From Psychrobacillus sp042885655 (GTDB lineage: Bacteria > Bacillota > Bacilli > Bacillales_A > Planococcaceae), in contig NZ_JBHVRO010000002.1 in the NCBI RefSeq assembly GCF_042885655.1, forward strand, positions 186,001 to 250,000: 64,000 nt of DNA, read 5' to 3'. Numbering within the stretch: the first letter of the stretch is position 1; every line of letters starts with the position of its first letter. Shown here piece by piece: positions 43,175 through 51,955 of the stretch. The notes below the pieces were generated by a model, which saw only the letters and a list, made by a program, of their open reading frames with translations, did no database searches and was not told the origin of the DNA. A program made the position numbers and the translations under genes.

Positions 43175-44119
43175 ATGGAGCAGTATTTAAATTTATGTAG
43201 ACATATAAAAGACTATGGCTTAATGAAAGAAGATAGGACTGGAACTGGTACTAAAAGTGTATTTGGTTATCAAATGCGTTTTGATTTAGAGAAAGGTTTT
43301 CCACTGTGTACTACAAAAAAGATAGCATTTCGTTTAGTAGTGAGTGAGTTATTATGGTTTATTAAAGGTAATACGAATGTCAAAACTTTAATAGAAGCTA
43401 ATAATCATATTTGGAATGAATGGGCTTTTGAAAAATGGGTGAAAAGTGAAAGTTATGAAGGACCAGATATGACTAATTTTGGAGTTAGAGCTGCTAATGA
43501 TCCTACATTTAAAAGCATTGTCGATGAACAAATGGAAAAATTTTGTGCAAAAATATTATCAGATGACCAATTTGCTGAGGAATTTGGTGATCTAGGACCA
43601 GTTTATGGAAAACAATGGCGTTCATGGCCAGGGCATAACGGAGAAACAATTGATCAACTCAAGAACCTAATTGACCAAATAAAAAATAATCCTGATTCAC
43701 GTAGACATATCATTACAGCATGGAATCCAGCCGAAGTTGATGAGATGGCTCTTCCGCCTTGTCACTCCTTCATGCAATTTTACGTAGCGAAAGGAAAGCT
43801 TTCATGTCAATTGTATCAACGTAGTGCCGATGTTTTTTTAGGAGTGCCATTTAACATTGCATCTTATGCGTTATTAACACATTTAATAGCGAAGGAATGT
43901 GATTTAGAGGTTGGAGAATTTGTCCATACTCTTGGTGATGCACATCTATATTCAAATCATATGGAACAAGTGGATACTCAATTAAACCGTAATCCAAAAC
44001 CACTGCCAACATTAATACTTTCTTCGGATAAAAAATCTATATTTGATTTTGAATTAGAGGATATTTTCCTAGAGGGCTACGACCCACATCCTCGTATAAA
44101 GGCACCTATTGCTGTTTAA
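43175..44119 (+). CDS. thyA: Thymidylate synthase ThyA, long form
   Basis: This 314-residue folate-dependent thymidylate synthase has catalytic Cys196 in LPPCHSFMQF, the arginine segment DSRRHIITAWNP and QRSADVFLGVPFNIASY for substrate binding. Like Lactobacillus casei TS (316 residues) it carries an insert of about 50 residues (around 88-138) absent from E. coli ThyA; B. subtilis ThyB is the short form. ATG 43175 with AAGGGG is preferred to the in-frame upstream ATG inside the terminator tail. Dihydrofolate reductase follows after 22 bp, regenerating tetrahydrofolate. Confidence 0.95.
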   Translation: MEQYLNLCRHIKDYGLMKEDRTGTGTKSVFGYQMRFDLEKGFPLCTTKKIAFRLVVSELLWFIKGNTNVKTLIEANNHIWNEWAFEKWVKSESYEGPDMTNFGVRAANDPTFKSIVDEQMEKFCAKILSDDQFAEEFGDLGPVYGKQWRSWPGHNGETIDQLKNLIDQIKNNPDSRRHIITAWNPAEVDEMALPPCHSFMQFYVAKGKLSCQLYQRSADVFLGVPFNIASYALLTHLIAKECDLEVGEFVHTLGDAHLYSNHMEQVDTQLNRNPKPLPTLILSSDKKSIFDFELEDIFLEGYDPHPRIKAPIAV

Positions 44120-44141
44120 AATATGACTGGAGGAAGTATAA

Positions 44142-44630
44142 ATGATTTCTTTAATAGTAGCACATGATCCAAACAGGGTAATGGGACTCGACAATAAAAT
44201 GCCTTGGCATATACCAGGCGATTTAGCCTATTTTAAAAATAAAACGATGAGTAAAGCCATTGTTATGGGTAGGAAAACGTATGAATCCATTGGAAGAGTT
44301 CTTCCTGGACGAAAAAATATCATTATTACAAGAAATCCTTCCTATAAAGTGGATGGTGCTGAAGTAGTTAGTTCGATTGAAGAAGCACTAAAAATTGCAG
44401 AAAGTTTTCACGAAGAAGTAATGATTATCGGCGGAGAACAAATTTTTAAAGAAGTACTATCAAAAGCGGATCGTCTTTACATTACTTATATTCAAAATGT
44501 TTTTGAAGGAGATACATTCTTTCCCCCTTATAATAGTGATGAATGGATACTTGTCGATACTACGGAAGAAATGCAGACAGTTGATGGGATAACTTACTCC
44601 TATTTAATTTATGATAAAAAGAAGAAATAA
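44142..44630 (+). CDS. dfrA: Dihydrofolate reductase
   Basis: This 162-residue enzyme has M-P-W-H-I-P-G-D-L (Asp27 is the proton donor), the NADPH motif MGRKTYESIG, GRKNIIITRN and the IIGGEQIF loop. It reduces dihydrofolate with NADPH, the product of the thymidylate synthase encoded just upstream; the two are probably one transcript. GGAGGAAG precedes the ATG. Confidence 0.95.
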   Translation: MISLIVAHDPNRVMGLDNKMPWHIPGDLAYFKNKTMSKAIVMGRKTYESIGRVLPGRKNIIITRNPSYKVDGAEVVSSIEEALKIAESFHEEVMIIGGEQIFKEVLSKADRLYITYIQNVFEGDTFFPPYNSDEWILVDTTEEMQTVDGITYSYLIYDKKKK

Positions 44631-44847
44631 AACCCATTATTGAGATATTGCTAAAAATTTTTCATTAAAATTAGATAATCAAAAGTTCAAATATTAATTT
44701 TACAGTCATATATTGAAGAAAGAATCCACAGTATCGACACTAAATCAATATCAAATACTTTATGAAAAAAAGTAAAATGTCTAATATACAAAAAGTCGTA
44801 ATAGCAATTCTTCTTATAATTGGTGTTTAGAGGAAAGAAGGGTTTTA

Positions 44848-45687
44848 GTGTCTAAAATTCATATTGTAACGGATTCAACGGCGGATTTATCAAAAGAGTT
44901 GATAGAAACCTTTCAAATTCATGTTGTTCCATTGACTCTTCAAATAGACGGAGAATCATTTGTTGACGGAGTAAATATTCAACCAGAAGAGTTTTTAGAT
45001 AAAATGGGTTCATCAAAAGAATTACCGAAGTCATCTCAGCCTGCAGCAGGTGTCTTTAAGGAATTATATGATAAACTTGGAGAAAATGGAGATCAAATAT
45101 TATCCATACATATGACTGGTGGCATGAGTGGAACGGTGAAGTCGGCAGAAGCTGCGGCTGAAATGTCTGAATCTGATGTCACAGTCATTGATTCAAAATT
45201 TATTTCTTTTGCATTATCCTTCCAGGTAGAAGAAGCAGCGAGAATGGCTCATAGGGGAGAAACATTAGAGACAATTTTGAAAAAGTTAAATAAAATTCAA
45301 ACTAACACTAATTTGTATGTAGTAGTGGATACCCTCGATAATTTAGTAAAAGGCGGGAGAATCGGTAAAGGATCTGCCATATTAGGCTCGTTGTTATCGA
45401 TTAAACCAATTGCTAGTTTAGCTGGCGGTGTCTATACGCCAATAACAAAAGTAAGAAGTCATAAACAAGTAGTTAGTTTTTTATTTAAACAATTTTCAGA
45501 AGATACAAAAGGAAAAATAGTAAAAGCAGTTGGGATTTCTCATGCAAACGGTTTATCAATGGCAGCACCATTAATGAAGCTAATTGAAGAATCGGGCTTT
45601 AAGCAAATCCAAGTCTCTTTTACTTCTCCCATCATTAGTACACATACGGGACCAGGCGCTATAGGATTCATGTATATGACGGAGTAG
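44848..45687 (+). CDS. DegV-family fatty acid-binding protein
   Basis: This 279-residue DegV protein opens IHIVTDSTADLSKEL, has the PTSQPS-like loop as KSSQPAAGVF, and HMTGGMSGTVKSA in domain 1, followed by the second domain (SLLSIKPIASLAGG). DegV proteins bind fatty acids (FakB type) and present them to the kinase FakA for phosphorylation; no fakA is nearby. GTG start with AGAAGGG upstream. A clean terminator follows. Confidence 0.85.
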   Translation: MSKIHIVTDSTADLSKELIETFQIHVVPLTLQIDGESFVDGVNIQPEEFLDKMGSSKELPKSSQPAAGVFKELYDKLGENGDQILSIHMTGGMSGTVKSAEAAAEMSESDVTVIDSKFISFALSFQVEEAARMAHRGETLETILKKLNKIQTNTNLYVVVDTLDNLVKGGRIGKGSAILGSLLSIKPIASLAGGVYTPITKVRSHKQVVSFLFKQFSEDTKGKIVKAVGISHANGLSMAAPLMKLIEESGFKQIQVSFTSPIISTHTGPGAIGFMYMTE

Positions 45688-45696
45688 GTAATAGGA

Positions 45697-45725
45697 AAGC
45701 AGGGGAATTTCCCTGCTTTTATTTT
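45697..45725 (+). terminator. Terminator of the DegV gene
   Basis: AGCAGGG (45698-45704) pairs with CCCTGCT (45711-45717), followed by T-rich sequence. Confidence 0.8.
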
Positions 45726-46118
45726 TAAAGGTAAGTAACTATATGAATTTATTATACTAGGAAACCAATATTCACAATGGCTTGAAGTGCTTCAATGGTG
45801 ACTCTTTATGAAGGATCTTCCAATCATAATTTTTTTCTAATAGTTCATTTCTAGTGGATGGACAAAACGTTTGCCCTTCTTTTAGTTGTTTGTAAAAGCG
45901 ACCACTCGACTCCTGCGGGAAAGCGGAGTAATCGAGACCCACAGGAGCAGAGCAACGAGGATTCTCGATTTTTCGACCACGGTAAGCTTCGGAAAAAAAC
46001 TGATCGGAGACCAAAGTGCATCTGAAGGGCGCTTGCGCTTTACTTATCAAATAATAAAGTCAGGCATTTGCACTGCCATGCTTGAATCTCGGGCATTTCT
46101 TATTGAAAGGAGTTATGA
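45726..46118. other. Intergenic region with two repeat types
   Basis: A family B GC-rich repeat lies at 45895-46000 and a family C fragment at 46005-46045 (ACCAAAGTGCATCTGAAGGG then CGCTTGCGCTTTACTTA). Open frames that cross these repeats have no ribosome binding site. AAGGAG at 46107-46112 belongs to the YpmR-like gene. Confidence 0.55.
45895..46000 (+). repeat. GC-rich repeat, family B, diverged copy
   Basis: It has CGACTCCTGCGGGAAAGCGG, GAGACCCACAGGAGCAGAGC and ACGAGGATTCTCGA. The GACTCCTGCGGGAA module is identical to the copy at 32949. Confidence 0.6.
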
Positions 46119-46925
46119 ATGAAGTACATTTTTTACTTATTATGTATCATTTTATTAGGTGGTTGTGATAATCATGATACTTTTACATTAGACTTTACGG
46201 AAAAGGAATCCATTTCTTTCGAGGAATATGTTATTCCTTATTCGTTTTTCCCAAGAACATTACAGATGGTTGGTATTGGCGACTCCCTTACAAAAGGTGT
46301 AGGAGATGAGTTAAAAAAAGAAGGCTATATAGGAAGAGTAAAAAGAGATTTTTTACAATTTAATGGAATAGAAGATGTTGTTTTAACCAATACTGCATTA
46401 AGAGGTAGAAGAAGTGACCAATTACTAAAACTTCTTAAAAATGGTGATTTTGATTATGCAATTCGAAATGCAGATATTATGATGATCACTATTGGTGGAA
46501 ATGATTTAATGAAAATTGTGAAAAAAGATTTATTTAACTTGAAGGTAGAATCCTTCGAGAAAGGTTTAGTTTCGTTTGAAAATAATTATATGAAAATTAT
46601 TGATAAGATTCGTAAGATTAATAGTAACGGAAAAATAGTATTAATTGGGCTTTATAATCCGGTATCAGTTGTTACCGAAGAGTCTAGTGAATTTGATGCA
46701 ATTATTAATGATTGGAATAAAACAATAGAAAATATTGCTAAAAACGATGGGAATGCATGCTTTGTCCCTATAGAAAAACTTTTTGATACAAATAAGGATT
46801 TAGTATATCACACGGATTTTTTTCATCCGAATAGTAAGGGATATCAATTGATGGAAGAAACAATAATAAGATCTTTAGTAGAATGCGGTTTTATAGATGA
46901 GGAAAATAGGGAATTGTTGTTTTAA
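46119..46925 (+). CDS. SGNH/GDSL hydrolase lipoprotein (YpmR-like)
   Basis: The 268-residue protein has a lipoprotein signal (IFYLLCIILLGGC; lipobox LGGC), then block I GIGDSLTKG with the nucleophile Ser, block III ITIGGNDL and block V DFFHPN with Asp and His. This is an SGNH esterase anchored outside the membrane, like B. subtilis YpmR. It heads a run with ypmS, msrA and msrB at 12-bp or shorter gaps, the B. subtilis arrangement with msrA and msrB exchanged. Confidence 0.85.
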   Translation: MKYIFYLLCIILLGGCDNHDTFTLDFTEKESISFEEYVIPYSFFPRTLQMVGIGDSLTKGVGDELKKEGYIGRVKRDFLQFNGIEDVVLTNTALRGRRSDQLLKLLKNGDFDYAIRNADIMMITIGGNDLMKIVKKDLFNLKVESFEKGLVSFENNYMKIIDKIRKINSNGKIVLIGLYNPVSVVTEESSEFDAIINDWNKTIENIAKNDGNACFVPIEKLFDTNKDLVYHTDFFHPNSKGYQLMEETIIRSLVECGFIDEENRELLF

Positions 46926-46937
46926 GGAGTTGAAGAG

Positions 46938-47510
46938 ATGAACAAATGGAAAATAGCATTCTTTTTACTTGTACTAATATTACTTGGATTAGTGGTTGGA
47001 TTATTTTATTGGATATCAACTCCATCTGATTCATCGGAAGAACAGTTAGAAACAACTAATTATACGGGGAATGTGCTGACAGTAAACTCTACGAAAGAGG
47101 ATTTTGAGGGTATTGCTAATACGTTTATGAAAAAAGCGGTTGCTGGGAAACCTTTACCTTTAAAGCTGGAATTAAAAGATCAAGTGATTTTGACTTCTGA
47201 ATTAATTATTTTTTCTACTAATATTCCTGTGAAAATGTATTTCGAACCTTTTGTTGAAGAAAACGGAGATATTCGATTAGTGCAATCATCTTTAGAAATT
47301 GGAAAATTAAAACTCCCCCCAGAAACAGTATTAAAGGTATTAAAAGACTCAATTCAACTTCCAAATTGGATGATTGTCAAACCTTCTGACAAAGAAGTTT
47401 TAATACAATTAGCTAGTATTCCAATGTCTTCTGGAGTTCATGTACGAGCCAAAGAATTGAATTTAGTTGAAGACGTTATTAAATTAGAGATAATAATCCC
47501 AGATGAGTGA
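46938..47510 (+). CDS. ypmS: YpmS-family (DUF2140) membrane-anchored protein
   Basis: This 190-residue protein has a single N-terminal membrane segment (IAFFLLVLILLGLVVGLFYWI), then an extracytoplasmic domain with the DUF2140 pattern (FANTFMKK-type helix, VKMYFEPFVEENGDIRL strands). Function unknown. It sits between the YpmR-like esterase and msrA. Confidence 0.8.
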   Translation: MNKWKIAFFLLVLILLGLVVGLFYWISTPSDSSEEQLETTNYTGNVLTVNSTKEDFEGIANTFMKKAVAGKPLPLKLELKDQVILTSELIIFSTNIPVKMYFEPFVEENGDIRLVQSSLEIGKLKLPPETVLKVLKDSIQLPNWMIVKPSDKEVLIQLASIPMSSGVHVRAKELNLVEDVIKLEIIIPDE

Positions 47511-47522
47511 GGAGGATATAAC

Positions 47523-48047
47523 ATGGAAAAGGCAACATTTGCAGGTGGGTGTTTTTGGTGTATGGTTAAACCATTTGATACTTTTGAAGGTATTGAAAGT
47601 GTAATATCTGGCTATACGGGTGGTCATGTTAAGAATCCATCTTATGAACAAGTTTGTTCTAATAATACAGGTCATTATGAAGCTGTTCAAATTACTTATA
47701 ATCCAGAGATTTTCTCATATGATCAGCTATTAGAAATCTTCTGGATGAATATAGATCCGACAGATGAAGAAGGGCAGTTTTTTGATAAGGGGAGTTCTTA
47801 TCAAACTGCTATATTTTATCATAATGAAATACAGCACGAAAAAGCAGAAAAATCGAAAAAAGAATTAGAGGCGTCAAAAAAGTTTCATTCAAAAATAGCT
47901 ACGAAAATATTACCTTCAAAAGAGTTTTACCCAGCCGAAACCTACCATCAAGATTACTATAAGAAAAATCCGGCTCATTATAATCGGTATTATGTCGGTT
48001 CTGGAAGAGCTGCATATATCGAAAAAACATGGAGGGATTCTAAATGA
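47523..48047 (+). CDS. msrA: Peptide methionine-S-sulfoxide reductase MsrA
   Basis: This 174-residue enzyme has the active-site motif GGCFWC (Cys10 nucleophile, Cys13) at the N-terminus, then GYTGGHVKNPSYEQVC. It reduces the S-epimer of methionine sulfoxide. The stop overlaps the msrB ATG by 4 bp, so both reductases are made together. GAGGATATAAC precedes the ATG. Confidence 0.94.
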   Translation: MEKATFAGGCFWCMVKPFDTFEGIESVISGYTGGHVKNPSYEQVCSNNTGHYEAVQITYNPEIFSYDQLLEIFWMNIDPTDEEGQFFDKGSSYQTAIFYHNEIQHEKAEKSKKELEASKKFHSKIATKILPSKEFYPAETYHQDYYKKNPAHYNRYYVGSGRAAYIEKTWRDSK

Positions 48048-48454
48048 AAGACAAATTAACGGATATGCAATATTACGTGACACAACAAAATGGTACAGAG
48101 CCACCTTTTCAAAATGAGTATGATAAGCATTTTGAAGAGGGGATTTATGTAGATATCGTATCAGGAAAACCATTATTTCATTCGAAAGATAAATACAATG
48201 CAGGTTGTGGGTGGCCAAGTTTTACGAGACCAATTGAATCTCAAGAAGTGGTTGAACATTTTGATGATAGTCATGGGATGAGAAGAGTAGAAGTAAGAAG
48301 TAAGACGGCAAACTCACATCTAGGACATGTTTTTCCTGATGGACCACAAGAAGAAACAGGACTACGTTATTGTATAAACTCAGCTTCTTTACGATTTATA
48401 CCAAAGGCCAAGCTTGAAGATGAGGGTTATGAAGATTATTTGAAATTGTTCTAG
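48044..48454 (+). CDS. msrB: Peptide methionine-R-sulfoxide reductase MsrB
   Basis: This 136-residue enzyme has the resolving-site region GCGWPSF and the catalytic Cys110 in GLRYCINSASL. The zinc-binding CxxC pairs of the other MsrB subgroup are absent, as in B. subtilis MsrB. It reduces the R-epimer of methionine sulfoxide and is coupled to msrA. Confidence 0.93.
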   Translation: MKDKLTDMQYYVTQQNGTEPPFQNEYDKHFEEGIYVDIVSGKPLFHSKDKYNAGCGWPSFTRPIESQEVVEHFDDSHGMRRVEVRSKTANSHLGHVFPDGPQEETGLRYCINSASLRFIPKAKLEDEGYEDYLKLF

Positions 48455-48520
48455 AAGCGTCCATGTGTCACGAACAATTCTGATAATTAATTGCAATTCA
48501 ATATGCTTAAGAACAAATAA

Positions 48521-48565
48521 TACCTACTACACTTGAATGTATAAAGTGTAGTAGGTATTTGTTTT
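48521..48565 (+). terminator. Terminator of the ypmR-msrB run
   Basis: A 14-bp perfect stem (48521-48534 with 48544-48557) is followed by T-rich sequence. Confidence 0.8.
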
Positions 48566-48853
48566 TAAAGTCAGAAGCGCTAAAGAAGCGTTGAACGGAC
48601 GAAATTGTATCTTCGTCCGAATAGAATTTTATCTTTCATTAACCGAACCAAATGCATTATGTAACTACACATTCCAAGTGGGGGACGGACAAGCATTCAC
48701 CACAGGATTAGAGAAAAAAGTGGATTGATAAGTGACGCCGTCACTTATCAATCCACAAAATTTCCCCCGATAATAGTGTAGCCATTGTTTGATCTAAAGC
48801 ACTCTAGCAATAGTAAAGACCAGATGCACTTAAAGGAGTTACGCTTTTCTCAA
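48566..48853. other. Intergenic region with a complete composite 3' element
   Basis: From left to right: a hairpin CGGACGAA/TTCGTCCG around ATTGTATC (48596-48619), about 100 bp without features, the 37-nt palindrome at 48720-48756, and a family C repeat reaching the chemotaxis receptor stop. The same three parts in the same order occur at 13029-13280, and in truncated form at 25730-25972. Confidence 0.6.
48710..48756 (-). terminator. Long perfect palindromic terminator, conserved-core family
   Basis: A 17-bp perfect stem (48720-48736 with 48740-48756) closes loop GCC; on the minus strand a T-run follows. Core GTGAC-GCC-GTCAC. It probably terminates the chemotaxis receptor gene. Confidence 0.8.
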
Positions 48854-48856
48854 TTA
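48780..48856 (-). repeat. 3'-UTR repeat (family C) after the chemotaxis receptor gene
   Basis: It contains TGTTTGATCTAAAGCACTC, AAAGACCAGATGCACTTAAA and GGAGTTACGCTTTTCTCA. It abuts the stop codon of the minus-strand gene exactly as the copy after pepF does. Confidence 0.6.
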
Positions 48857-50713
48857 CAATTTAAATTCATTTACAACTTTTCGAAGTTCGTCTGCTTGGT
48901 TAGATAATTCAACAGCGGAAGCATTGATTTCTTCCATAGCAGCAGAACCTTCTTGAGCAGCAGCTGCAGATGTTTCTGTATTTGTAGCAGTATTTTCTGC
49001 AATTTGGTTAACCTCAATAAAAGAAGCAGCAACTTCTTGACTAAAGCTAAGTGTTTCTTCGATTTGATTTACCATCTTGTCAATTATTGTAATCGTTTCA
49101 TTAGTTTGGTTCATAATTTGTTCTAAAGATGTATTAGTTTCATTTGCAACTTCTACACCACGAATCACATTTTCTACACCTTCATGATTTTGTTTTACGA
49201 TTGAAGTAACTTCTATTTGAATCGATGTCACAATACTAGTTACTTCTTTAGCTGCTTTTTGAGATTGCTCAGCAAGTTTACGAACTTCATCCGCTACCAC
49301 TGCAAATCCACGACCATGTTCACCAGCTCTTGCAGCCTCAATCGCCGCATTTAAAGCAAGTAGATTTGTTTGTTCAGCAATTGCAGTAATTGTTTTAATA
49401 ATTGAAGTAATTTCATATGATTTTGTTCCCAGTGCTTCAACGGTTTGTGAGGTGTTAGCCATTGTTTCCTCAATTTTCATCATAACATCACCAGAGTGGT
49501 GTACCGATTCTGCACCTCTCTGAGCAGCAATCATCATTTGATCGGTAGCCTCTTTTACTGATTGAGCATCATTATTTAAATACCTTGTTGCCTCTTCAAG
49601 TGAGTTCATCTTTTGAATGGCGATATTCATACTTCTCATGGTTTGTTCACTTCCAGCAGCGATTTCATTAGTTGAGTCTGCTATAGATTGTATAGTAATT
49701 GCTGTTTCATCTGATGAAGCCATTAGTTCTTGTCCACTAGCTGAAACATTTTCGGTAAGTAAACTAACTCTTTTAACAAGATTTGCAATAGAGCCGATTA
49801 AAACATTTGTACTTTCAGCGATTTCACCAAACTCATCTTTTGAACGTACTTTCACGCGACGAGTTAAGTCACCACCCGCTTGGGCAATATCTAGGATTGA
49901 ACGGTTGATCGCATAAGTGCTCTTTTTTATAGAAAGAAATAGATAAATTCCAAAAGAAATTGTTAAAGCTACTGAAAAAATAGTTAACGCGATGAATAAG
50001 TATAAGGAAGTATTATTGCTTTTCTTTAAAAGTGCTATTTGTTTAGCGTTGTTTTTAGCTAAAATTTCATTCATCGATTCGATATGTACATCTACGTAAT
50101 TCATTGCGGTTTTGCCGTTTCCAGCGTTTACCAATTTTTGTGCAGATTCAATTCCAGATTCATCTCGTATTTTAATCACTCGTTCTGAATATTGAAGATA
50201 AGTATTGAAAAATTGTTGAATAGATTGTATTTTTTGTAATTCTTCAGGTCTATCTTTATAGGTTTCATTTAATTCTTTTAAATGAGTAATAATTGCATCT
50301 TTATATTTTTTATGACTTCCCATATAATTTGTTTTACCAGTAATAATATAGCTTTGTTCTGCGTAAGCAAGTTGATTAATTTCAGTCGAAATTTGATTCA
50401 CCATCATTTGCTCTTTAATATCGACATTAGTAAACTTCTCTAATGCTTGTTGAGATGAATACATTTTAGTCGAAGTTAAGACAAGCATTGATATTAAGAT
50501 TATAATAAGTACGGAAAAGATGAGAAGGACTCGACCTCTTATTGAGTTTAAAATATTTGTTTTGGATGAAGCAGAAAGCTTTCTTTCTTTATTTTTCTTG
50601 TTTTTAAATAAAGTAATGAAAGGTTTTCTTTTCTCTTTAACCCTCTTCTTTTCATGTTTATTAACTTTCGGTAACTTCAATGGTTTAATTTTTTTACTGA
50701 TCCCCTTAAACAA
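48854..50713 (-). CDS. Methyl-accepting chemotaxis protein
   Basis: About 619 residues. Order: a lysine-rich cytosolic N-terminus of about 60 residues, TM1 (VLLIFSVLIIILISMLVL), a helical-bundle ligand domain of about 165 residues, TM2 (LFIALTIFSVALTISFGIYL), HAMP, and the MCP signalling domain. The hairpin tip AEQTNLLALNAAIEAARAGE is intact. It would signal to CheA. TTG 50713 is chosen because AGAAAGGG lies 9 nt upstream; an in-frame TTG at 50722 touches that site. The basic N-terminal extension is unusual. Confidence 0.87.
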   Translation of the reverse strand: MFKGISKKIKPLKLPKVNKHEKKRVKEKRKPFITLFKNKKNKERKLSASSKTNILNSIRGRVLLIFSVLIIILISMLVLTSTKMYSSQQALEKFTNVDIKEQMMVNQISTEINQLAYAEQSYIITGKTNYMGSHKKYKDAIITHLKELNETYKDRPEELQKIQSIQQFFNTYLQYSERVIKIRDESGIESAQKLVNAGNGKTAMNYVDVHIESMNEILAKNNAKQIALLKKSNNTSLYLFIALTIFSVALTISFGIYLFLSIKKSTYAINRSILDIAQAGGDLTRRVKVRSKDEFGEIAESTNVLIGSIANLVKRVSLLTENVSASGQELMASSDETAITIQSIADSTNEIAAGSEQTMRSMNIAIQKMNSLEEATRYLNNDAQSVKEATDQMMIAAQRGAESVHHSGDVMMKIEETMANTSQTVEALGTKSYEITSIIKTITAIAEQTNLLALNAAIEAARAGEHGRGFAVVADEVRKLAEQSQKAAKEVTSIVTSIQIEVTSIVKQNHEGVENVIRGVEVANETNTSLEQIMNQTNETITIIDKMVNQIEETLSFSQEVAASFIEVNQIAENTATNTETSAAAAQEGSAAMEEINASAVELSNQADELRKVVNEFKL

Positions 50714-50834
50714 CCATATCAACCCTTTCTACTAGTAATACCTATTAATATTTTTAAGTTTACTTCTTTTAGATTAAATTATCTATATATTTTTGAATCT
50801 TCTATTACTTCATGACTAAAGGTGGAGAAAAATT

Positions 50835-51056
50835 ATGCATCAATCGTTTTATTTATTTGCTTTAAAATTCCGAGGGGGACAAAAGAAGGACAAAAAAGCA
50901 ATGTTTGCAGAAGTCATGTTTAATCAACATGATTTCCCTAAAGCAGAAGTTGATTTTGATTCCTTATCAAAGTATATTGAAGAACTTGCACATCCGAATA
51001 TGAGTGCTACTGTTTTTGATGAGCTTTGGGAACTATATATAGAAGCTATTTACTAG
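50835..51056 (+). CDS. yozE: YozE-family protein (SAM-like fold)
   Basis: This 73-residue protein matches the YozE family, which has a small SAM-like helical fold: SFYLFALKFRGG start, AEVMFNQHDFPK in the middle and YIEELAHPNMSATVFDELW at the end. Function unknown. GGTGG precedes the ATG. Gene neighbours deoD and ctpA are also near yozE in B. subtilis. Confidence 0.82.
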   Translation: MHQSFYLFALKFRGGQKKDKKAMFAEVMFNQHDFPKAEVDFDSLSKYIEELAHPNMSATVFDELWELYIEAIY

Positions 51057-51127
51057 CAATATTATTGCAATTCCATTTGAAAAAATGTATCATTAATCCG
51101 ATAAGTAATAGAAATGAGGTCAAATAA

Positions 51128-51832
51128 ATGAGTATACACATTGGTGCAAAAAAAGGTGAAATTGCGGATACAATTTTACTGCCAGGCGATCCACTTCGCG
51201 CGAAATATATTGCTGAAACATTTTTAGAAGATGTTGTTCAATATAACGAAGTTCGGAATATGTTTGGATATACGGGTACATATAAAGGGAAAAGAATTTC
51301 TGTCCAAGGTACTGGTATGGGTGTTCCTTCTATTTCTATTTACGTACATGAGTTAATGAACGATTATGATGTACAAAAGTTAATACGTGTTGGTACTTGT
51401 GGAGCAATCCAAAAAGATGTAAAAGTACGTGACGTGATTCTTGCTCAAAGTGCTTCAACGGATTCTACTTTGAACAAAGTATTATTAAATGATGTTAGTT
51501 ATGCGCCAACAGCGGATTTTGATTTATTATATAAAGCATATAATGTTGGTAAAGAAGCTGGTTTGAGTCTAAAGGTAGGAAACGTATTCACTGCGGATTT
51601 ATTCTACAATGAGAATGCTCAAAACGAAAAATGGGCTGATTATGGTGTACTTGCAGTTGAAATGGAATCTGCAGCGCTATATACTTTAGCTGCTAAATTC
51701 GGTCGTCAAGCTCTTTCCGTATTAACTGTAAGTGACCATATAATTACAGGGGAAGCAACTTCTTCTGAAGAGCGTCAAACAACTTTCAATGACATGATTG
51801 TAGTTGCATTAGAAGCCGCTATTCTAGACTAA
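51128..51832 (+). CDS. deoD: Purine nucleoside phosphorylase DeoD type
   Basis: This 234-residue hexameric PNP has the phosphate site GDPLRAKYIAETFL, RVGTCGAI, the ribose/base segment AVEMESAALYTLA and the catalytic Asp in TVSDHI. It splits purine nucleosides to base and ribose-1-phosphate for salvage. It is alone, with a clear terminator after it. Confidence 0.94.
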   Translation: MSIHIGAKKGEIADTILLPGDPLRAKYIAETFLEDVVQYNEVRNMFGYTGTYKGKRISVQGTGMGVPSISIYVHELMNDYDVQKLIRVGTCGAIQKDVKVRDVILAQSASTDSTLNKVLLNDVSYAPTADFDLLYKAYNVGKEAGLSLKVGNVFTADLFYNENAQNEKWADYGVLAVEMESAALYTLAAKFGRQALSVLTVSDHIITGEATSSEERQTTFNDMIVVALEAAILD

Positions 51833-51887
51833 GATTTTCAACGTCTTACAAAGATTTTCTTCTATGATAGTTCTTATCTTCATAAAT

Positions 51888-51917
51888 AGACTGTCATTTT
51901 GATGACAGTCTATTTTT
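51888..51917 (+). terminator. Terminator of deoD
   Basis: AGACTGTCAT (51888-51897) pairs perfectly with ATGACAGTCT (51902-51911); T-rich sequence follows. Confidence 0.85.
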
Positions 51918-51955
51918 AAAATGTCTTTAAGTTTTTTTGGAAAAGGGTGAAAAAT

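Noticed and set aside
45886..46122. Open frame of 78 residues before the YpmR-like gene
   Set aside because: It runs through a repeat and a family C fragment and has no ribosome binding site.
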